From: Salegentibacter echinorum
GTDB taxonomy: Bacteria; Bacteroidota; Bacteroidia; Flavobacteriales; Flavobacteriaceae
Direction: 5' to 3'
DNA length: 64,000 nucleotides
Assembly (NCBI RefSeq): GCF_900129445.1
Contig: NZ_FQVT01000004.1
Location: 248,001 to 312,000 of the forward strand
Below the pieces are notes generated by a model. It was not told where the DNA came from. It did no database searches and worked only from the letters and a program-made list of their open reading frames with translations. Positions 26,215 to 35,837 of this stretch are shown here, in pieces (the stretch's first letter is position 1; each line of letters begins with the position of its first letter). The position numbers were made by a program, and so were the translations under genes.

Positions 26215-27609
26215 GTGTCACAAGAAAACCAAAATACTAAAGATCTAAAGCGCTCTTCCTGCGGGAGATATGAGGGGAATGCTTTAGTGATTCTCGGTGC
26301 CGGCGAGAGCGGGGTGGGGACTGCTATTTTAGGTTTAAAACAGGGTTTTGATGTTTTTGTTTCAGATAAAGGAGCGATTAAGGAGAAGTATAAAACGGTA
26401 CTAAACGAGTTGCAGGTGGACTGGGAGGAAAACCAGCACAGTGAAGAGCGAATCCTTAAAGCCGATGTGGTGATGAAAAGTCCCGGGATACCGGATACTG
26501 TAGCTATTGTTAAAAAACTAGAGGCAAAACATATACCTGTAATTTCAGAAATAGAATTTGCGGCTGTTTTTACTTCAGCAAAAATAATTGGAATTACCGG
26601 TAGTAACGGGAAAACTACGACCACAAAATTTATATATCACATTCTTAAGCATGCCGGGATTAAAGCCGGGATGGCCGGAAATGTAGGCGATAGTTTTGCA
26701 AAAATGGTAGCAGAAACCGCCCCTGATTGGTTTGTACTCGAGTTAAGCAGTTTTCAGCTGGATGGGATACGGGATTTTAAACCGGAAATTGCCGTTTTAA
26801 CCAATATCACACCAGATCATTTAGACCGGTATGAACATAAGCTGGAGAATTATATCGCTTCAAAATTTAGAATTGCAGAAAACCAATCGGCAGAAGATTA
26901 TTTCATCTACGATTTCGATGATGAATTGATTAAGTCCTGGTTAGAAGATCATCCCATAAAGTCAGAAAAAATGCCGTTTTCCCTTCAGCAAAAAATGGAA
27001 AACGGAGCTTATATAGAAAACGAAAATATTATTGTCAACATTAAAAACGATCAATTTAATATGCCAACATCAAGTTTAGATTTGCAAGGTAAACACAACA
27101 CAAAAAATGCAATGGCTGCGGCCACAGTATCTAAATTACTGCGCATTAGAAAAAATACTATTCGTGAGAGTATGGAGAGCTTTCAGGGAGTAGAACACCG
27201 GCTGGAAAATGTGCTAAAAATCAATAATGTACAGTACATTAATGATTCTAAAGCCACTAATGTAAATGCTACTTTTTATGCCCTGGAGAGTATGACTACG
27301 GAAACTGTTTGGATAGTTGGGGGTACCGACAAAGGAAATATCTATGATGACCTTTTACCACTTATCAACGAAAAAGTAAAAGCGATTATTTGTCTTGGAG
27401 TAGATAATGAAAAGCTGTTTCGCAATTTTGGTAATTGTGTAGATACCATTCTAGAGACACAATCTATGCGCGAAGCGGTGAGCATGGCTTACGCTATTGC
27501 TGAAAAAGGGAACTCGGTGCTACTTTCTCCCGCCTGTGCAAGTTTCGATCTATTTGAAAATTATGAAGATAGAGGGCGACAGTTTAAAGAGGCAGTAAGA
27601 AACCTCTAA
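26215..27609 (+). CDS. murD: UDP-N-acetylmuramoylalanine--D-glutamate ligase MurD
   Basis: 464 residues from the GTG at 26215. Dinucleotide-type loop GAGESGVG (about 28-35), ATP loop GSNGKTTTT (about 128-136), Asp-His motif TPDHLDRY, and C-terminal marks VEHRLE, NDSKATN, GGTDKG and LLSPACASFDLF are all present. It adds D-Glu to UDP-MurNAc-L-Ala. The first 22 residues (MSQENQNTKDLKRSSCGRYE) have no counterpart in typical flavobacterial MurD, which begin just before the GAGESG loop. A later GTG at 26287, preceded by GAGGGG, would give a start at the VILGAGESG segment. The true start is therefore uncertain. Confidence 0.95.
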   Translation: MSQENQNTKDLKRSSCGRYEGNALVILGAGESGVGTAILGLKQGFDVFVSDKGAIKEKYKTVLNELQVDWEENQHSEERILKADVVMKSPGIPDTVAIVKKLEAKHIPVISEIEFAAVFTSAKIIGITGSNGKTTTTKFIYHILKHAGIKAGMAGNVGDSFAKMVAETAPDWFVLELSSFQLDGIRDFKPEIAVLTNITPDHLDRYEHKLENYIASKFRIAENQSAEDYFIYDFDDELIKSWLEDHPIKSEKMPFSLQQKMENGAYIENENIIVNIKNDQFNMPTSSLDLQGKHNTKNAMAAATVSKLLRIRKNTIRESMESFQGVEHRLENVLKINNVQYINDSKATNVNATFYALESMTTETVWIVGGTDKGNIYDDLLPLINEKVKAIICLGVDNEKLFRNFGNCVDTILETQSMREAVSMAYAIAEKGNSVLLSPACASFDLFENYEDRGRQFKEAVRNL

Positions 27610-27692
27610 AATGAAGTGGCTTTTTAAAAGGTTGAAGTTAGAATAGACTTTTTTACAAAGCAAATAGTCACTAAAATAGTATTAAAGTAAAC

Positions 27693-27718
27693 TATCTCGT
27701 AAAAGAGATTACGAGATA
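27693..27718. terminator. Perfect 10-bp hairpin after murD
   Basis: TATCTCGTAA at 27693-27702 pairs with TTACGAGATA at 27709-27718 across a 6-base loop. There is no clear U-tract, so partial attenuation or RNA processing inside the cluster is as likely as full termination. Confidence 0.5.
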
Positions 27719-27763
27719 TTATAAAAGAAGATTTTTAATTTTGAGATAAACTTTAAAATATTT

Positions 27764-27782
27764 AAATCTCGATTATCGAGTA
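27764..27782 (+). repeat. 19-bp motif shared with the region upstream of the cyclase gene
   Basis: AAATCTCGATTATCGAGTA contains the palindrome CTCGA-TTA-TCGAG and matches 18 of 19 bases at 12871-12889. It ends eight bases before the ftsW ATG. Confidence 0.5.
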
Positions 27783-27790
27783 GAAGTTAA

Positions 27791-28999
27791 ATGAGCAACA
27801 TTTTTTCAAATCTTAAAGGTGATAAGGTTATCTGGGCTACGGCCGGGCTGTTGGCGATATTTTCATTTTTGCCCGTTTATAGTGCCAGTAGTAATCTTGC
27901 TTATTTATATGGAGACGGTAGCACGTTCCATTATGTGGTGATGCATTTTTTCCACTTGCTTTTGGGCTTTTGCCTGTTATTTGCCGTGCACAAAATACCC
28001 TATCATTATTTTAGGGGGCTTTCCATATTATTGTTGCCGGTAATTATTGTGTTGCTAATCTATACTGTAGCGCAAGGTACTGTCATTGAGGGTGCTTATG
28101 CCAGCCGTTGGATTCAGATACCGGTTGTAGGGGTGACCTTTCAATCTTCTACTTTGGCCTCGGTTGTGCTCATGGTTTATGTAGCGCGTTACCTATCTAA
28201 AAAAACGAATGAAAATCTTAGCTTTAAAGAGTCAATTTTACCGCTATGGTTGCCCGTAGGTGTGGTATTATCACTAATTTTGCCGGCCAATTTCTCGACA
28301 ACTGCAATCATTTTCGCTATGATCCTGGTATTGATGTTTTTAGGAGGATATCCCATAAAATATCTAGGAATTATCATGGCGGCAGGTTTGCTATTGTTAA
28401 CCTTATTTATTTTAACAGCCAAAGCATTTCCCGGGGTTTTGCCCAATAGGGTAGATACCTGGGCTAATAGGATTGAGAGTTTTACCAACGGGGAAGATAC
28501 CGAGGCAGATTATCAAATAGAGAAAGCGAAAATTGCTATTGCAACAGGAGGAGTAGCCGGTACAGGAATTGGAAAAAGTGTACAACGTAACTTTTTACCA
28601 CAATCTTCTTCAGATTTTATTTATGCGATTATAGTGGAGGAAATGGGACTTATTGGAGCTTTTGGAGTGATGCTGGCTTATTTGATGTTGCTTTTTAGAA
28701 TTGTGATTGTAGCTACTAAAGCCAATACGGTTTTTGGGAAATTACTGGTTATGGGAGTAGGTTTACCGGTGGTGTTTCAAGCGCTAATAAATATGGGGGT
28801 CGCGGTAGAGTTATTTCCAGTAACAGGTCAAACCTTACCGCTTATTAGTAGCGGTGGAACCTCCATTTGGATGACGTGTATGGCACTGGGCATAATTCTA
28901 AGTGTAAGTGCAAAGCGTGAAGAAATGAAAGAACGGGAGGAAGCAGAAAAAGAGGTAGATGAAGAAAACCCGTTAGATATATTAAGTGAAGCAATTTAG
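27791..28999 (+). CDS. ftsW: Septal peptidoglycan glycosyltransferase FtsW (SEDS family)
   Basis: 402 residues with about ten membrane helices. SEDS marks include ASRWIQIPVVGVTFQSS (about 97-113), a periplasmic loop with FTNGEDTEADYQIEKAKIAIATGG, GTGIGKSVQRNFLPQSSSDFIYAIIVEEMG, and LPLISSGGTS near the C-end. It polymerises lipid II at the septum with FtsI. A charged Glu/Lys-rich cytoplasmic tail (about 375-402) follows. FtsW rather than RodA is chosen from its place in the dcw cluster. Confidence 0.94.
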   Translation: MSNIFSNLKGDKVIWATAGLLAIFSFLPVYSASSNLAYLYGDGSTFHYVVMHFFHLLLGFCLLFAVHKIPYHYFRGLSILLLPVIIVLLIYTVAQGTVIEGAYASRWIQIPVVGVTFQSSTLASVVLMVYVARYLSKKTNENLSFKESILPLWLPVGVVLSLILPANFSTTAIIFAMILVLMFLGGYPIKYLGIIMAAGLLLLTLFILTAKAFPGVLPNRVDTWANRIESFTNGEDTEADYQIEKAKIAIATGGVAGTGIGKSVQRNFLPQSSSDFIYAIIVEEMGLIGAFGVMLAYLMLLFRIVIVATKANTVFGKLLVMGVGLPVVFQALINMGVAVELFPVTGQTLPLISSGGTSIWMTCMALGIILSVSAKREEMKEREEAEKEVDEENPLDILSEAI

Positions 29000-29093
29000 C
29001 CAGACTAATGCTGAGGGCAAAAAATAAACAAAACGCAGGAGATGATAGTTTCCTGTAATAAATTCCCACAATAGGGGGCAAGATTATTAACAA

Positions 29094-30188
29094 ATGAAAA
29101 AGGATTTACGTGTCATATTATCTGGAGGTGGTACCGGCGGGCATATTTACCCGGCGATCGCTATTGCCAATGAGATAAAAGCGCGTAATCCTAAAACTGA
29201 AATATTGTTTGTAGGTGCGAGCAATAGGATGGAGATGGAAAAAGTGCCCCAGGCAGGCTATGAAATTGAAGGATTATGGATTAGCGGAATTCAGCGGAAA
29301 CTAAGTTTAGATAATTTGATGTTTCCATTTAAATTAATGAGTAGTCTCGCAAAATCCAGAAGAATTATTAAACAATTTAAGCCAGACGTGGTTATTGGAA
29401 CCGGTGGATTTGCCAGCGGACCATTACTAAAAGTAGCGGGTTCCCTGAGAATTCCCAGCCTTATCCAGGAGCAGAATTCTTTTCCGGGGATTACCAATAA
29501 ACTTTTGGCAAAAAAAGCAGATAAAATTTGTGCTGCTTATGAAGAGGTGAAACGGTTTTTTCCGGCAGATAAAACGGTGATTACCGGTAATCCTGTAAGA
29601 CAGGATTTGCTAAAAATTGATCAAAATAAGGAAAAAGCCTTGTCTCATTTTGGGTTGAATAAGGATAAGAAGGTTGTTTTGGTGCTTGGTGGAAGTCTTG
29701 GCGCCAGGCGAATTAACCAATTAGTAGAAGAAAATTTAGAGCTGTTTAAGGAAGAAGATATTCAGGTGATTTGGCAGACAGGGAAATTGTATTATGAGGA
29801 ATATAAAAAATACCATTCGGCTTTAATACAAACTCATTTGTATTTAAATGAGATGAATCTGGCGTACAGCGCTGCAGATGTGATTATCTCACGAGCTGGC
29901 GCAGGTACGGTTTCAGAATTAAGTATTGTGGGTAAGCCGGTTTTATTTGTGCCCTCGCCCAATGTTGCCGAAGATCACCAGGCTAAGAATGCAAGCTCGG
30001 TGGTAAAAAAAGAAGCCGCATTAATGCTGAAGGAAAATGAATTGGATGAAAAGTTTAAAAATATTTTTCTGGAATTAATGGCTTCGGATGAGCAACAGCG
30101 AAAAATGGGAAGGAATATTAAGAAATTAGCGTTGCCTCATGCCACAGCTAAAATTGTAGATGAAGTTGAAAAATTGATAATAAAATAA
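29094..30188 (+). CDS. murG: UDP-GlcNAc:lipid I N-acetylglucosaminyltransferase MurG
   Basis: 364 residues, full length. The N-terminal donor/acceptor loop is [12 protein letters not shown] (about 9-20), with GTGGFASGP near 103-111 and [12 protein letters not shown] near 124-135. The C-terminal domain has [10 protein letters not shown] and the nucleotide-sugar site [17 protein letters not shown]. It converts lipid I to lipid II on the inner face of the membrane. Separated from ftsW by 94 bases. Confidence 0.97.
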   Translation: MKKDLRVILSGGGTGGHIYPAIAIANEIKARNPKTEILFVGASNRMEMEKVPQAGYEIEGLWISGIQRKLSLDNLMFPFKLMSSLAKSRRIIKQFKPDVVIGTGGFASGPLLKVAGSLRIPSLIQEQNSFPGITNKLLAKKADKICAAYEEVKRFFPADKTVITGNPVRQDLLKIDQNKEKALSHFGLNKDKKVVLVLGGSLGARRINQLVEENLELFKEEDIQVIWQTGKLYYEEYKKYHSALIQTHLYLNEMNLAYSAADVIISRAGAGTVSELSIVGKPVLFVPSPNVAEDHQAKNASSVVKKEAALMLKENELDEKFKNIFLELMASDEQQRKMGRNIKKLALPHATAKIVDEVEKLIIK

Positions 30189-30202
30189 AGCATATTCGAA
30201 TT

Positions 30203-30235
30203 AGACCTCACGGGTTTTTAAAACCTGTGAGGTCT
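30203..30235. repeat. AGACCTCAC inverted repeat between murG and murC
   Basis: AGACCTCACGGGTTTT at 30203-30218 and AAAACCTGTGAGGTCT at 30220-30235 are inverted with one G-T pair. A diverged copy with the same outer arms lies at 48999-49061. The element is a recognisable flavobacterial intergenic repeat; it could act as a stem-loop in the dcw message. Confidence 0.7.
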
Positions 30236-30262
30236 CGGTCTCAATTAAGACAAAAAATATAA

Positions 30263-31618
30263 ATGCAGGATTTAAAAGACATAAAAAACATTTATTTTAT
30301 CGGTATTGGCGGTATTGGAATGAGTGCGCTGGCGCGTTACTTTAAATTTCAGGGTAAAAATGTTGCCGGTTACGATAGAACTACTACCTCGCTTAGCAAA
30401 GTCCTGGAAGACGAAGGTATTCCTGTATTTTATGATGAAAGCCTAGCCGTAGTACCGGCAAGTTTTAAAGAAAAAGAAGAGACCCTTATAGTATATACCC
30501 CGGCAGTACCTCAGTCGCACGAACAGCTTCAGTTTTTTGAACAGAATAAATTTAGTTTTAAAAAACGCGCCGAAGTGCTGGGCTTAATTTCCAAAGGAAA
30601 AACAACCCTTGCTGTGGCGGGAACCCACGGGAAAACGACGACTACCGCGATTTTGGGGCACCTGTTAAAAGAAACGGGAGCAAAAGTTACCGGCTTTTTG
30701 GGCGGGATTTCTGAGGATATTCAAAGCAACCTTATCTTAAGAGGAGATGAAGTAATTGTTGTGGAAGCCGATGAATTTGACAGGTCTTTTCTACATCTTT
30801 CTCCAAATATCGCGGCGATTACTTCTATGGATGCCGATCATTTAGATATCTATGGCGCAAAAGAAGAACTTGAAAACACTTTTAGAAGCTTTGCAGCGCT
30901 GGTGCCAAAAGATGGAACTCTATTTGTGAAAAATGGCCTGGCTTTAGAGGGGAAAACCTTTGGTATTGAAGATAACGCCGATTATTCAGTAATCAATATT
31001 CAAATAAGCAATGGTACTTATCATTTCAACCTAAAAACGCCTCATGGAATTTTAGAAGGTTTTACATTTAATTTACCCGGGAAACATAATTTGCTAAACG
31101 CTGTTACCGCCCTGGCCATGGCTATTCAGTATGGCTCCCCAACCACTGAGCTGGCCAGGGCGTTAAATAGCTTTATGGGAGTTAAGCGAAGGTTTTCCTA
31201 TAAAATAAAGACAAATAATTTGGTGCTGATAGATGATTATGCACATCATCCTGCCGAAATTGCCGCGGTGCACCAGGCAATACGCGAAATGCATCCGGGG
31301 AAGAAAGCTTTAGCTGTTTTTCAGCCACATTTATTCAGCAGAACTAAAGATTTTGTTGATGATTTTGCTGAAAGTCTAAGTGTATTCGATGAAGTAATGC
31401 TATTGGATATTTATCCTGCACGCGAAGAACCCATACCGGGAATTAATTCGCAGTGGCTTTTAGAGAAAATAAAAAATCCTTTGGCCAGGATAATAGGTCT
31501 AAAAGAAATTTCAGAAGAAGTAAAAAAATGCAACCCAGAGGTGGTAGTGCTTATGGGCGCAGGTAGTATTGGAGAAGAGGTAGAAACAGTAAAAAAAGCA
31601 TTGGAAGATGAAGTTTAA
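30263..31618 (+). CDS. murC: UDP-N-acetylmuramate--L-alanine ligase MurC
   Basis: 451 residues. N-terminal loop GIGGIGMSALA (about 14-24), ATP loop GTHGKTTTT (about 119-127), substrate motif EADEFDRSFL (about 170-179), Asp-His region MDADHLDIY and the C-terminal DDYAHHPAEI and FQPHLFSRTK are all intact. It adds the first amino acid of the stem peptide. All the motifs that the Mpl-like protein at 3477 has lost are kept here, which makes it a useful internal comparison. Its last ten bases overlap ftsQ. Confidence 0.97.
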   Translation: MQDLKDIKNIYFIGIGGIGMSALARYFKFQGKNVAGYDRTTTSLSKVLEDEGIPVFYDESLAVVPASFKEKEETLIVYTPAVPQSHEQLQFFEQNKFSFKKRAEVLGLISKGKTTLAVAGTHGKTTTTAILGHLLKETGAKVTGFLGGISEDIQSNLILRGDEVIVVEADEFDRSFLHLSPNIAAITSMDADHLDIYGAKEELENTFRSFAALVPKDGTLFVKNGLALEGKTFGIEDNADYSVINIQISNGTYHFNLKTPHGILEGFTFNLPGKHNLLNAVTALAMAIQYGSPTTELARALNSFMGVKRRFSYKIKTNNLVLIDDYAHHPAEIAAVHQAIREMHPGKKALAVFQPHLFSRTKDFVDDFAESLSVFDEVMLLDIYPAREEPIPGINSQWLLEKIKNPLARIIGLKEISEEVKKCNPEVVVLMGAGSIGEEVETVKKALEDEV

Positions 31619-32324
31619 ATGGAGTTACATACAGCTTCCTTTTTTGTTGGTTTTAGTGGCCTTCCTTTATGGTTTTTCTGAACAAAGGAATAATGCGCGC
31701 AAAATCAATGGAGTGCACGTAGAATTTATGATGGGTGAGAACCTTTATGTAACCGAAGAAGCAGTTAATAAGTTGTTGATACAAAATGAGGTAGCCTCGG
31801 CAGAGATAGGTAAAGAAATTTTAGATTTGAATAGGGTAGAAAAGCTGTTGAACCAGCATGATATGATAGAAAACGCTGAAGTTTTTTTAAGCTTAAATGG
31901 TAAGCTTCAAACTAAAATAAGTCAGCGAAAACCTATTGGTAGAAGTGTAGGGGAAACCTCCTTTTATCTAGACCGAAATGGAGAAGTGATGCCGCTTTCT
32001 ACACATTATTCCGCCAGGGTGCCTTTATTGGAAGGAATGAGTAGTGAGAATGTAAGAGAGGCTTTTCCATTGGTAACCTATATTCATAATGATGAATTTT
32101 TAACCAGGAATATTACAGGAATTAGGCGTTTGCCGGGAGCAAAATTTGAATTGGAGTTGCGGGAAATGGATTTTAAAATTTACCTGGGTAAGGCCGAAAA
32201 CCTCGATTTAAAATTCAACAATTTTAAAGCTTTTTACAAAAAAGCAATGAACGACGAAAAATTAGAGACCTACAAAAAAGTGAATTTACAATTTGGAGAT
32301 CAGGTTGTTTGCACTAAAAAGTAA
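31608..32324 (+). CDS. ftsQ: Cell division protein FtsQ/DivIB
   Basis: 238 residues. One N-terminal membrane helix (about 6-22) and a periplasmic POTRA-like domain (about 30-105, with NRVEKLLNQHDMIENAEVFLSLNGKLQTKISQRKP) are followed by the beta domain that in FtsQ contacts FtsB/FtsL. Position between murC and ftsA supports the call. The ATG lies inside the murC 3' end, and ftsA begins three bases after its stop. Confidence 0.9.
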   Translation: MKFKWSYIQLPFLLVLVAFLYGFSEQRNNARKINGVHVEFMMGENLYVTEEAVNKLLIQNEVASAEIGKEILDLNRVEKLLNQHDMIENAEVFLSLNGKLQTKISQRKPIGRSVGETSFYLDRNGEVMPLSTHYSARVPLLEGMSSENVREAFPLVTYIHNDEFLTRNITGIRRLPGAKFELELREMDFKIYLGKAENLDLKFNNFKAFYKKAMNDEKLETYKKVNLQFGDQVVCTKK

Positions 32325-32327
32325 ATT

Positions 32328-33695
32328 ATGGAACACAGGGAGATAGCCGTAGGATTAGATATAGGGACCACTAAAATTGTGGCCATGATTGGGCTTAAGA
32401 ACGAATATGGAAAGGTAGAGATTGTAGGGATTGGGAAATCTAAAAGCCTCGGGGTACACCGTGGTGTGGTAAATAATATTACGCAAACTATCCAGTCTAT
32501 ACAACAGGCCATACAAGAAGCAGAAGCAGATTCTGGATTACAAATAAGTGATGTGGTAGTAGGAATTGCCGGGCAACACATAAGAAGCCTGCAACACAGC
32601 GATTACATTACCAGGCCTAAACCGGAAGATGTTATAGATGCCGATGATATTCACAGTTTATGTAACCAGGTTCATAAATTGGTAATGTTGCCGGGAGAGG
32701 AAATTATTCACGTTTTACCGCAAGAATTTAAGGTAGATGGACAGGCCGAAATCAAAGAGCCTATTGGAATGTATGGCGGAAGGTTGGAAGCAAACTTCCA
32801 CGTTGTAGTGGGGCAGGTTTCTTCCATAAGAAATATAGGGCGGTGTGTTAAAAGCGCCGGCTTAGAACTTTCCGCAGTGACTTTAGAACCATTGGCATCT
32901 GCGAATGCAGTTTTAAGTCAGGAAGAAAAAGAAGCCGGGGTAGCCTTAATAGATATAGGTGGTGGTACCACAGATTTGGCCATTTTTAAAGATGGCTTGA
33001 TAAGGCATACCGCGGTAATTCCTTTTGGAGGAAATGTGATTACCGAAGATATAAAAGAAGGTTGTTCTATAATTGAAAAGCAAGCCGAGCTGTTAAAGAT
33101 TAAGTTTGGTTCTGCCTGGCCGGGAGAAAATAAGGATAATGAGATTGTTTCTATTCCCGGACTTCGCGGAAGGGAACCTAAGGAAATAACCTTAAAAAAC
33201 CTTTCTAAAATTATTCACGCCCGCGTGGTAGAAATTATTGAACAGGTTTACCTGGAGATAAAAAATTACGGTCACGAAGAGCAAAAGAAAAAATTGATTG
33301 CCGGCATGGTTTTAACGGGTGGCGGCGCACAATTAAAGCATCTTAAGCAGCTGGCCGAATATATTACAGGAATGGATACCAGGATTGGTTATCCCAATGA
33401 ACACCTTGCAGGTAGCAATGATAGCGAGACCACGAGCCCTGTATATGCTACAGCAGTTGGCCTGGTAATGAATAGCCTGGAGCACGGCGAGAAGAAATTT
33501 CAGGAAGAAGCAGTACTTAAAAGTAAGGAAGAAAGAGAAAAAGAAGAAGAGGAGCTACAGAAGGATTTTGAGCAGAAAGTAGCTGAAGAAGATGATCTTA
33601 AACAAGATGAAGAAGCTCCTAAACGTCCCCCGAGAAAAAGTATTTTTGATCGATGGGCCGAGAAGTTTAAAGATTTTTTAGATAACGCAGAGTAG
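32328..33695 (+). CDS. ftsA: Cell division protein FtsA
   Basis: 455 residues of actin/HSP70 fold. Phosphate loops are GLDIGTTKIVAMIG (about 9-22) and DIGGGTTDLAIF (about 205-216); adenosine motif GGGAQLKHL lies near 330; the 1C domain (about 83-160) is typical of FtsA. After about 385 there is a Glu/Lys-rich linker and a final amphipathic helix (FDRWAEKFKDFLDN) that should serve as the membrane anchor. It tethers FtsZ to the membrane. 96 bases precede ftsZ; a small CTCAC/GTGAG hairpin sits in that gap (33750-33762). Confidence 0.96.
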   Translation: MEHREIAVGLDIGTTKIVAMIGLKNEYGKVEIVGIGKSKSLGVHRGVVNNITQTIQSIQQAIQEAEADSGLQISDVVVGIAGQHIRSLQHSDYITRPKPEDVIDADDIHSLCNQVHKLVMLPGEEIIHVLPQEFKVDGQAEIKEPIGMYGGRLEANFHVVVGQVSSIRNIGRCVKSAGLELSAVTLEPLASANAVLSQEEKEAGVALIDIGGGTTDLAIFKDGLIRHTAVIPFGGNVITEDIKEGCSIIEKQAELLKIKFGSAWPGENKDNEIVSIPGLRGREPKEITLKNLSKIIHARVVEIIEQVYLEIKNYGHEEQKKKLIAGMVLTGGGAQLKHLKQLAEYITGMDTRIGYPNEHLAGSNDSETTSPVYATAVGLVMNSLEHGEKKFQEEAVLKSKEEREKEEEELQKDFEQKVAEEDDLKQDEEAPKRPPRKSIFDRWAEKFKDFLDNAE

Positions 33696-33791
33696 AATAT
33701 TTCGATATAGGCTTTAAAAGCTTTTAATCGAAAAAATAAAAAGTATAACCTCACGTAGTGAGTATAAGATAAAACCAGTAAAACAGAATTT

Positions 33792-35783
33792 ATGAGCAGT
33801 ACAGAATTCGACAACATTGCATTCGATTTACCTAAGAATCAATCGAACGTCATTAAAGTTATTGGTGTAGGTGGTGGCGGTAGCAACGCCATAAACCACA
33901 TGTTCCAATTAGGGATAAAAGGAGTAGATTTCGTAGTTTGTAACACAGATGCACAAGCTTTGGATAATAGTCCCGTTCCCAACAAAATACAGTTAGGGGT
34001 GAGCCTTACCGAAGGTTTAGGTGCGGGAGCCAATCCACATATTGGAGAGCAGGCCGCGGTAGAAAGCTTCGATGAGATCAAGCAAATGCTGGATGTAAAT
34101 ACCAAAATGGTATTTATCACCGCCGGAATGGGAGGGGGAACCGGTACCGGTGCCGCTCCTGTTATTGCTAAACAGGCAAAGGAAATGGATATTCTTACCG
34201 TGGGTATCGTTACTATTCCTTTTCAGTTTGAAGGGAAGATGAGAAACGAACAGGCCCAGGTAGGGGTAGAAAACCTTAGAAGCCACGTAGATTCCTTGGT
34301 GGTAATTAATAATAATAAGCTTAGAGAAGTGTATGGAAACCTTGGTTTTAAAGCCGGTTTCTCTAAAGCCGATGAAGTATTGGCCACAGCTTCCAGGGGG
34401 ATTGCCGAAGTAATAACCCACCACTACACGCAAAATATTGACCTTAGGGATGCTAAAACCGTATTGAGCAACAGTGGTACTGCAATTATGGGGTCTGCCC
34501 AGGCCACAGGTGCCAGCAGGGCCCAGGATGCGATTGGACAGGCTTTAGACTCTCCATTGTTAAACGACAATAAGATTACAGGAGCACAAAACGTGCTATT
34601 ACTTATTGTTTCAGGTTCCGAAGAAATCACGATTGATGAAATTGGGGAAATAAACGATCATATCCAGGCAGAAGCAGGTCACAGTGCCAACATTATTATG
34701 GGTGTTGGGGAAGACGAAGGCCTGGAAGGAGCTATTTCGGTAACTATTATTGCCACCGGATTTAACGTAGAGCAGCAAAACGAAATAGTTAATACTGAAA
34801 CCAAAAAGATAATCCATACTCTGGAAGATGAGCAGAAAGCCGAGCAAAATTTAAATCCGAAGAAAACACGTTCTTCTTATGCCGAGTTGGGTACTAAAGC
34901 TAAAGAAGAACCTGCAACCCAGGCAGAACAGCCGAAGAGTAAAGTTGTGCATACTTTAGATGATAGTGTGGAAGAAGTAGATGCGGTAGGAAATATTCAC
35001 ACAAAAGAGGAAGAGTTATATAATACTCCACAGGCTGCCCGCGATATGGAAGTGACTGCTGAAGAAGTAAATCCAGAGGATTTTATCATTAATGATACTT
35101 CAGAAGAAACTAGAAGTGTTGAGGTAAACGAGCCGGAAGAAATACAGGACGAAAATGATGACCAATTTATGTTCACTTTCGATTTTCCTATCAATCAGGA
35201 AGAAGAAGAAAACAAACCGGAAGAAAGAACAGAAAAGCCCAGGCAGGAAGTAAGGCATCAATTAGAAGAGGATAAGTCTAAAAATATAGAGGTTAATGAA
35301 CCGGTAGAAGTAAATACCGGGGAAACCAGAGGTTCAACCCAGGCAGAAAAGCGCTATAGTTTAGACGATTATATGGAAGTAGAGCAATCTTTAGAGAGTT
35401 CAAAACCTAAAAAAAAGGAAGAACCTAAAGATGAAACTGTAGCTTTTGAGAAAAGAACAGTAAAGCCGCAACCTAAAAAGGAACCGGAAGCACCCCAGGA
35501 AGAAGGAGATGAAGACCCAATGAATAATCCTATTTCTGAGGTTTTGATAGAACGCGCTGCAGAACGAAGAGCGAAAATGAAGGAATTTAATTACAAATTT
35601 AGAAGTAATGCCGCGCGAATTGATGAGATAGAAAAGCAACCTGCTTACAAAAGACAGGGAGTAGATTTAGACTCTTCTAATCCCGGGGAAGGGAAGTTAT
35701 CCCGAACCTCGCTGGGAAAAGATGATAATGATGATCTTCATTTTAGAAGAAATAATTCTTTTCTACATGATAATGTAGATTAA
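33792..35783 (+). CDS. ftsZ: Cell division GTPase FtsZ
   Basis: 663 residues. The tubulin-like GTPase domain (about 15-330) has GVGGGGSNAINHM (25-37), the tubulin signature GGGTGTGAAP (about 114-123), and the NNNKLREV and T7 region. It is followed by a 300-residue, highly acidic and Lys-rich disordered linker and the C-terminal conserved peptide NNSFLHDNVD. Such long linkers are normal for Flavobacteriaceae and explain a length nearly twice that of the Escherichia coli protein (383). FtsZ builds the division ring. A strong hairpin 20 bases after the stop ends the cluster. Confidence 0.97.
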   Translation: MSSTEFDNIAFDLPKNQSNVIKVIGVGGGGSNAINHMFQLGIKGVDFVVCNTDAQALDNSPVPNKIQLGVSLTEGLGAGANPHIGEQAAVESFDEIKQMLDVNTKMVFITAGMGGGTGTGAAPVIAKQAKEMDILTVGIVTIPFQFEGKMRNEQAQVGVENLRSHVDSLVVINNNKLREVYGNLGFKAGFSKADEVLATASRGIAEVITHHYTQNIDLRDAKTVLSNSGTAIMGSAQATGASRAQDAIGQALDSPLLNDNKITGAQNVLLLIVSGSEEITIDEIGEINDHIQAEAGHSANIIMGVGEDEGLEGAISVTIIATGFNVEQQNEIVNTETKKIIHTLEDEQKAEQNLNPKKTRSSYAELGTKAKEEPATQAEQPKSKVVHTLDDSVEEVDAVGNIHTKEEELYNTPQAARDMEVTAEEVNPEDFIINDTSEETRSVEVNEPEEIQDENDDQFMFTFDFPINQEEEENKPEERTEKPRQEVRHQLEEDKSKNIEVNEPVEVNTGETRGSTQAEKRYSLDDYMEVEQSLESSKPKKKEEPKDETVAFEKRTVKPQPKKEPEAPQEEGDEDPMNNPISEVLIERAAERRAKMKEFNYKFRSNAARIDEIEKQPAYKRQGVDLDSSNPGEGKLSRTSLGKDDNDDLHFRRNNSFLHDNVD

Positions 35784-35803
35784 CCTGTTGTTATACTGCT
35801 CAA

Positions 35804-35833
35804 AAAAAAGGTGCCCGAAAAGGCACCTTTTTT
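35804..35833. terminator. Bidirectional intrinsic terminator after ftsZ
   Basis: AAAAAAGGTGCC at 35804-35815 pairs perfectly with GGCACCTTTTTT at 35822-35833 across a 6-base loop. A- and T-runs flank it on each strand, so it can end both the dcw transcript and the minus-strand small gene. Confidence 0.9.
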
Positions 35834-35837
35834 AATT

